Shown: piece after piece, positions 41,497 through 43,253 of the stretch
Layout: each line of letters opens with the position of its first letter
Position numbering within the stretch: position 1 is the stretch's first letter
DNA from: Nemertoderma westbladi
Lineage: Eukaryota > Xenacoelomorpha > Nemertodermatida > Nemertodermatidae
Direction: 5' to 3'
NCBI GenBank assembly: GCA_032718475.1
Contig: JAUCBJ010005718.1
Location: 1 to 43,253 of the forward strand
Length of the DNA: 43,253 nt
Position numbers and translations under genes: made by a program
The notes under the pieces: model-generated
Seen by the model: only the letters and a program-made list of their open reading frames with translations
Databases searched by the model: none
Told to the model about the DNA's origin: nothing

Positions 41497-41925
41497 ACTA
41501 GGATCGGCATGCTGCATTGCAGCTGCATTTTTAAGAATGCTGTGCCGGCTTGTCAACAAAATTGCACCGCCACAACTCCCTATCACCCATGACATTTGCT
41601 AGATCATCCGCATCTTTAATGCCAGTGTCCTTTAAGATGCGTCTCAAGAAAGTCATGGGCTGTCCACCATGCTTATTCACTCCATGAGGCTGCCAAAGTA
41701 CAAGATTATGCACTGGCTGGTCCTCACGGCGAAAGCAATGTCCTGCAAAGCGGAGGCGATTTTGTTCTAGTGTCAAGCTTGGGGGAACCAATGAGACACC
41801 TCCAATGTTATATAGTGTCTCGTTGGAGATGTGTGCATTGTACTTGACACAATTAACCCGGCGTAGCATTCTTGTGAATGTGCCATCCAGAGATTTGGTG
41901 TCCTCAGCAGTTAGAGCCCAGCAGT
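41497..41925 (-). pseudogene. LINE copy 3, 3' fragment
   Basis: About 425 bases of the LINE 3' end, with an open frame over the last 112 codons (MLRRVNCVKYNAHISNETL to the stop). The (AGT)n tail after GCCGATCC is at 41487-41505. At its 5' truncation AGCAGTTAGAG is repeated. Confidence 0.88.
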
Positions 41926-43253
41926 TAGAGCAGTTAGAGTGTTTGATAAATCCAACAGCAGCTAATCCAATACTGTTGAAAATCCATCCAAATGCAGCTA
42001 CAGTTATTTGTGCTCAAATAGCACATATAACCCTGCTAAAATCCATACCGGTAATGATTGCAGAAAACACCCGCTACAAAGGGAAATCTAAATATTTTAA
42101 TTTGATAATTTTCTACAACTTTCTGGCAATAATGCGAGATACCCACTCGCTTAAATAATTTATTTTACAACAACCCAGTAATCCAGTTGGAATCCCGACT
42201 CGATCCGATCTGCAGTGTAATTCAAATAGTGGCGAGGTCCAAAACAATATTACATAATTTTATCCGAAAATATTCTAGAATGAAACCGTTTTATAGTTTT
42301 GCAATGTAAAAATGTATGTTTCTAGTAAGGGGGTTTTGGCATAGATAGATCAAAATAATGTTTATCACCCTTTGGCTTTTGTTTGACGCAAGTATCGTTG
42401 TTCATCAAGCAGCAGGTAAGGGAAAAAGGGTAAACCTTGGCTTCGCTATACAAATGTACCTGTAGGAATTGTGAAATGGGTTAAAATGAGATGAGAAAAT
42501 AAAATACGGTTCCGTGATGATAAAAACTTATTTTTGTTCACCTCCCAAGACCGTAGGTAACGATAGTAAGCCGAAACTTGGTATATATATTAATTTCTCA
42601 ACGCCAAGCTAATCCCACAACAAACCATCAGGGCATGAATGAATAAAGCAAAATAAAACCCAATGAACCCTCACAAAGAAGCTCACAAACTAGGGCGCTA
42701 ATCCTGTAGTAACAATCAGGACGCACCTCCCGAACATCCCTTATTTGGCTTAGCCTAATCACACCGCACAATTTTTAGCTAGGCGCCTACACTTCACCAC
42801 TTACCCCTGCTGCCCTGTTATCAGTCACAATTGACCTCATAACTTGACACCTGGTAGTAAATGCAAAGGGTAACAAAGTCAACTGTGCCCCTTTTTGGGC
42901 CCCAAATAAACGCCAAGCAACTAAATTACTGTAATGCGGTTAATCTCCCCTATTTTAAAACAAATACAACGCTTACTGCAGTGGCTGGCCTGGTACAATA
43001 GTTCAACTTCCCTGATTTTTGTTAGCTAACGCATCTCAGACTTTCCCCCTTTCACATTCCATAGGCCTGCGTCGGGCCTAGATGATCCCTACTCCATATC
43101 ACAGGGATTCACCGCCTTCAAGGTTGCAAGGTACGACAGCACGGTCTGACGGTAGGCTCTGCACGGCACTGACCGCGGACTAGGTTTTAAAAGTCTGTAT
43201 TATTGATCAGCACATTGCAGAATATTAATATTTTAGAGTTAAATAAAATTTAC
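41926..43253. other. Intergenic DNA to window end
   Basis: No gene, RNA gene or clear repeat recognised. Composition becomes less A+T-rich after about 42600, but frames there are short. Confidence 0.45.

Overview
This is eukaryotic, metazoan DNA built almost entirely from nested transposable elements. I see no complete host gene. The A+T-rich background, with dense ACCGGT and AGGCCT palindromes (for example ATACCGGTAT and TAGGCCTA), plus BEL/Pao, RTE-like LINE and pogo elements, suggests a marine invertebrate. An echinoderm or related deuterostome is my best guess, but composition alone cannot prove it.

Left third (1-17787). Two related BEL/Pao-type LTR retrotransposons lie head to head. Copy A is on the minus strand: LTR 5092-3883, leader 3882-1720, and an open gag frame from 1719 running off the left edge. 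Copy B is complete on the plus strand: 1247-bp LTRs at 5220-6466 and 16536-17782, TG...CA ends, a 5-bp target duplication TAATA, and only two LTR mismatches found by eye. Its interior holds a long leader, a broken gag-protease frame, a stub of the region that normally follows RNase H, about 1.6 kb of non-coding DNA, and a third gene (15009-16457) of unknown family with three zinc-knuckle-like motifs, cut by one in-frame TGA. Reverse transcriptase, RNase H and integrase are absent. B is therefore a recently moved element that must have been mobilised in trans.

Middle (17788-25650). Poly-G/poly-C tracts lie between perfect 34-bp direct repeats. After these come a decayed gag/retropepsin fragment of another retroelement, a fold-back repeat with CTCAGCCTAGGCTGAG palindromes, a 55-bp minisatellite of about 19 units, A+T-rich DNA and a possible tRNA-derived SINE.

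Right half (25655-43253). An APE-type (RTE-like) LINE lies on the minus strand. Its single long frame is broken only by a 1310-bp fold-back element with 8-bp target duplications. Next to it is a 3.4-kb pogo-type DNA transposon (CENP-B-like DDE transposase plus a frameshifted PHD finger), then a 37-bp tandem array. Four more pieces of the same LINE family follow: a large decayed plus-strand copy and three fragments. A possible terminal exon (39634-40039, minus) resembles the tail of a pogo-type transposase. The last 1.3 kb shows no recognisable gene.
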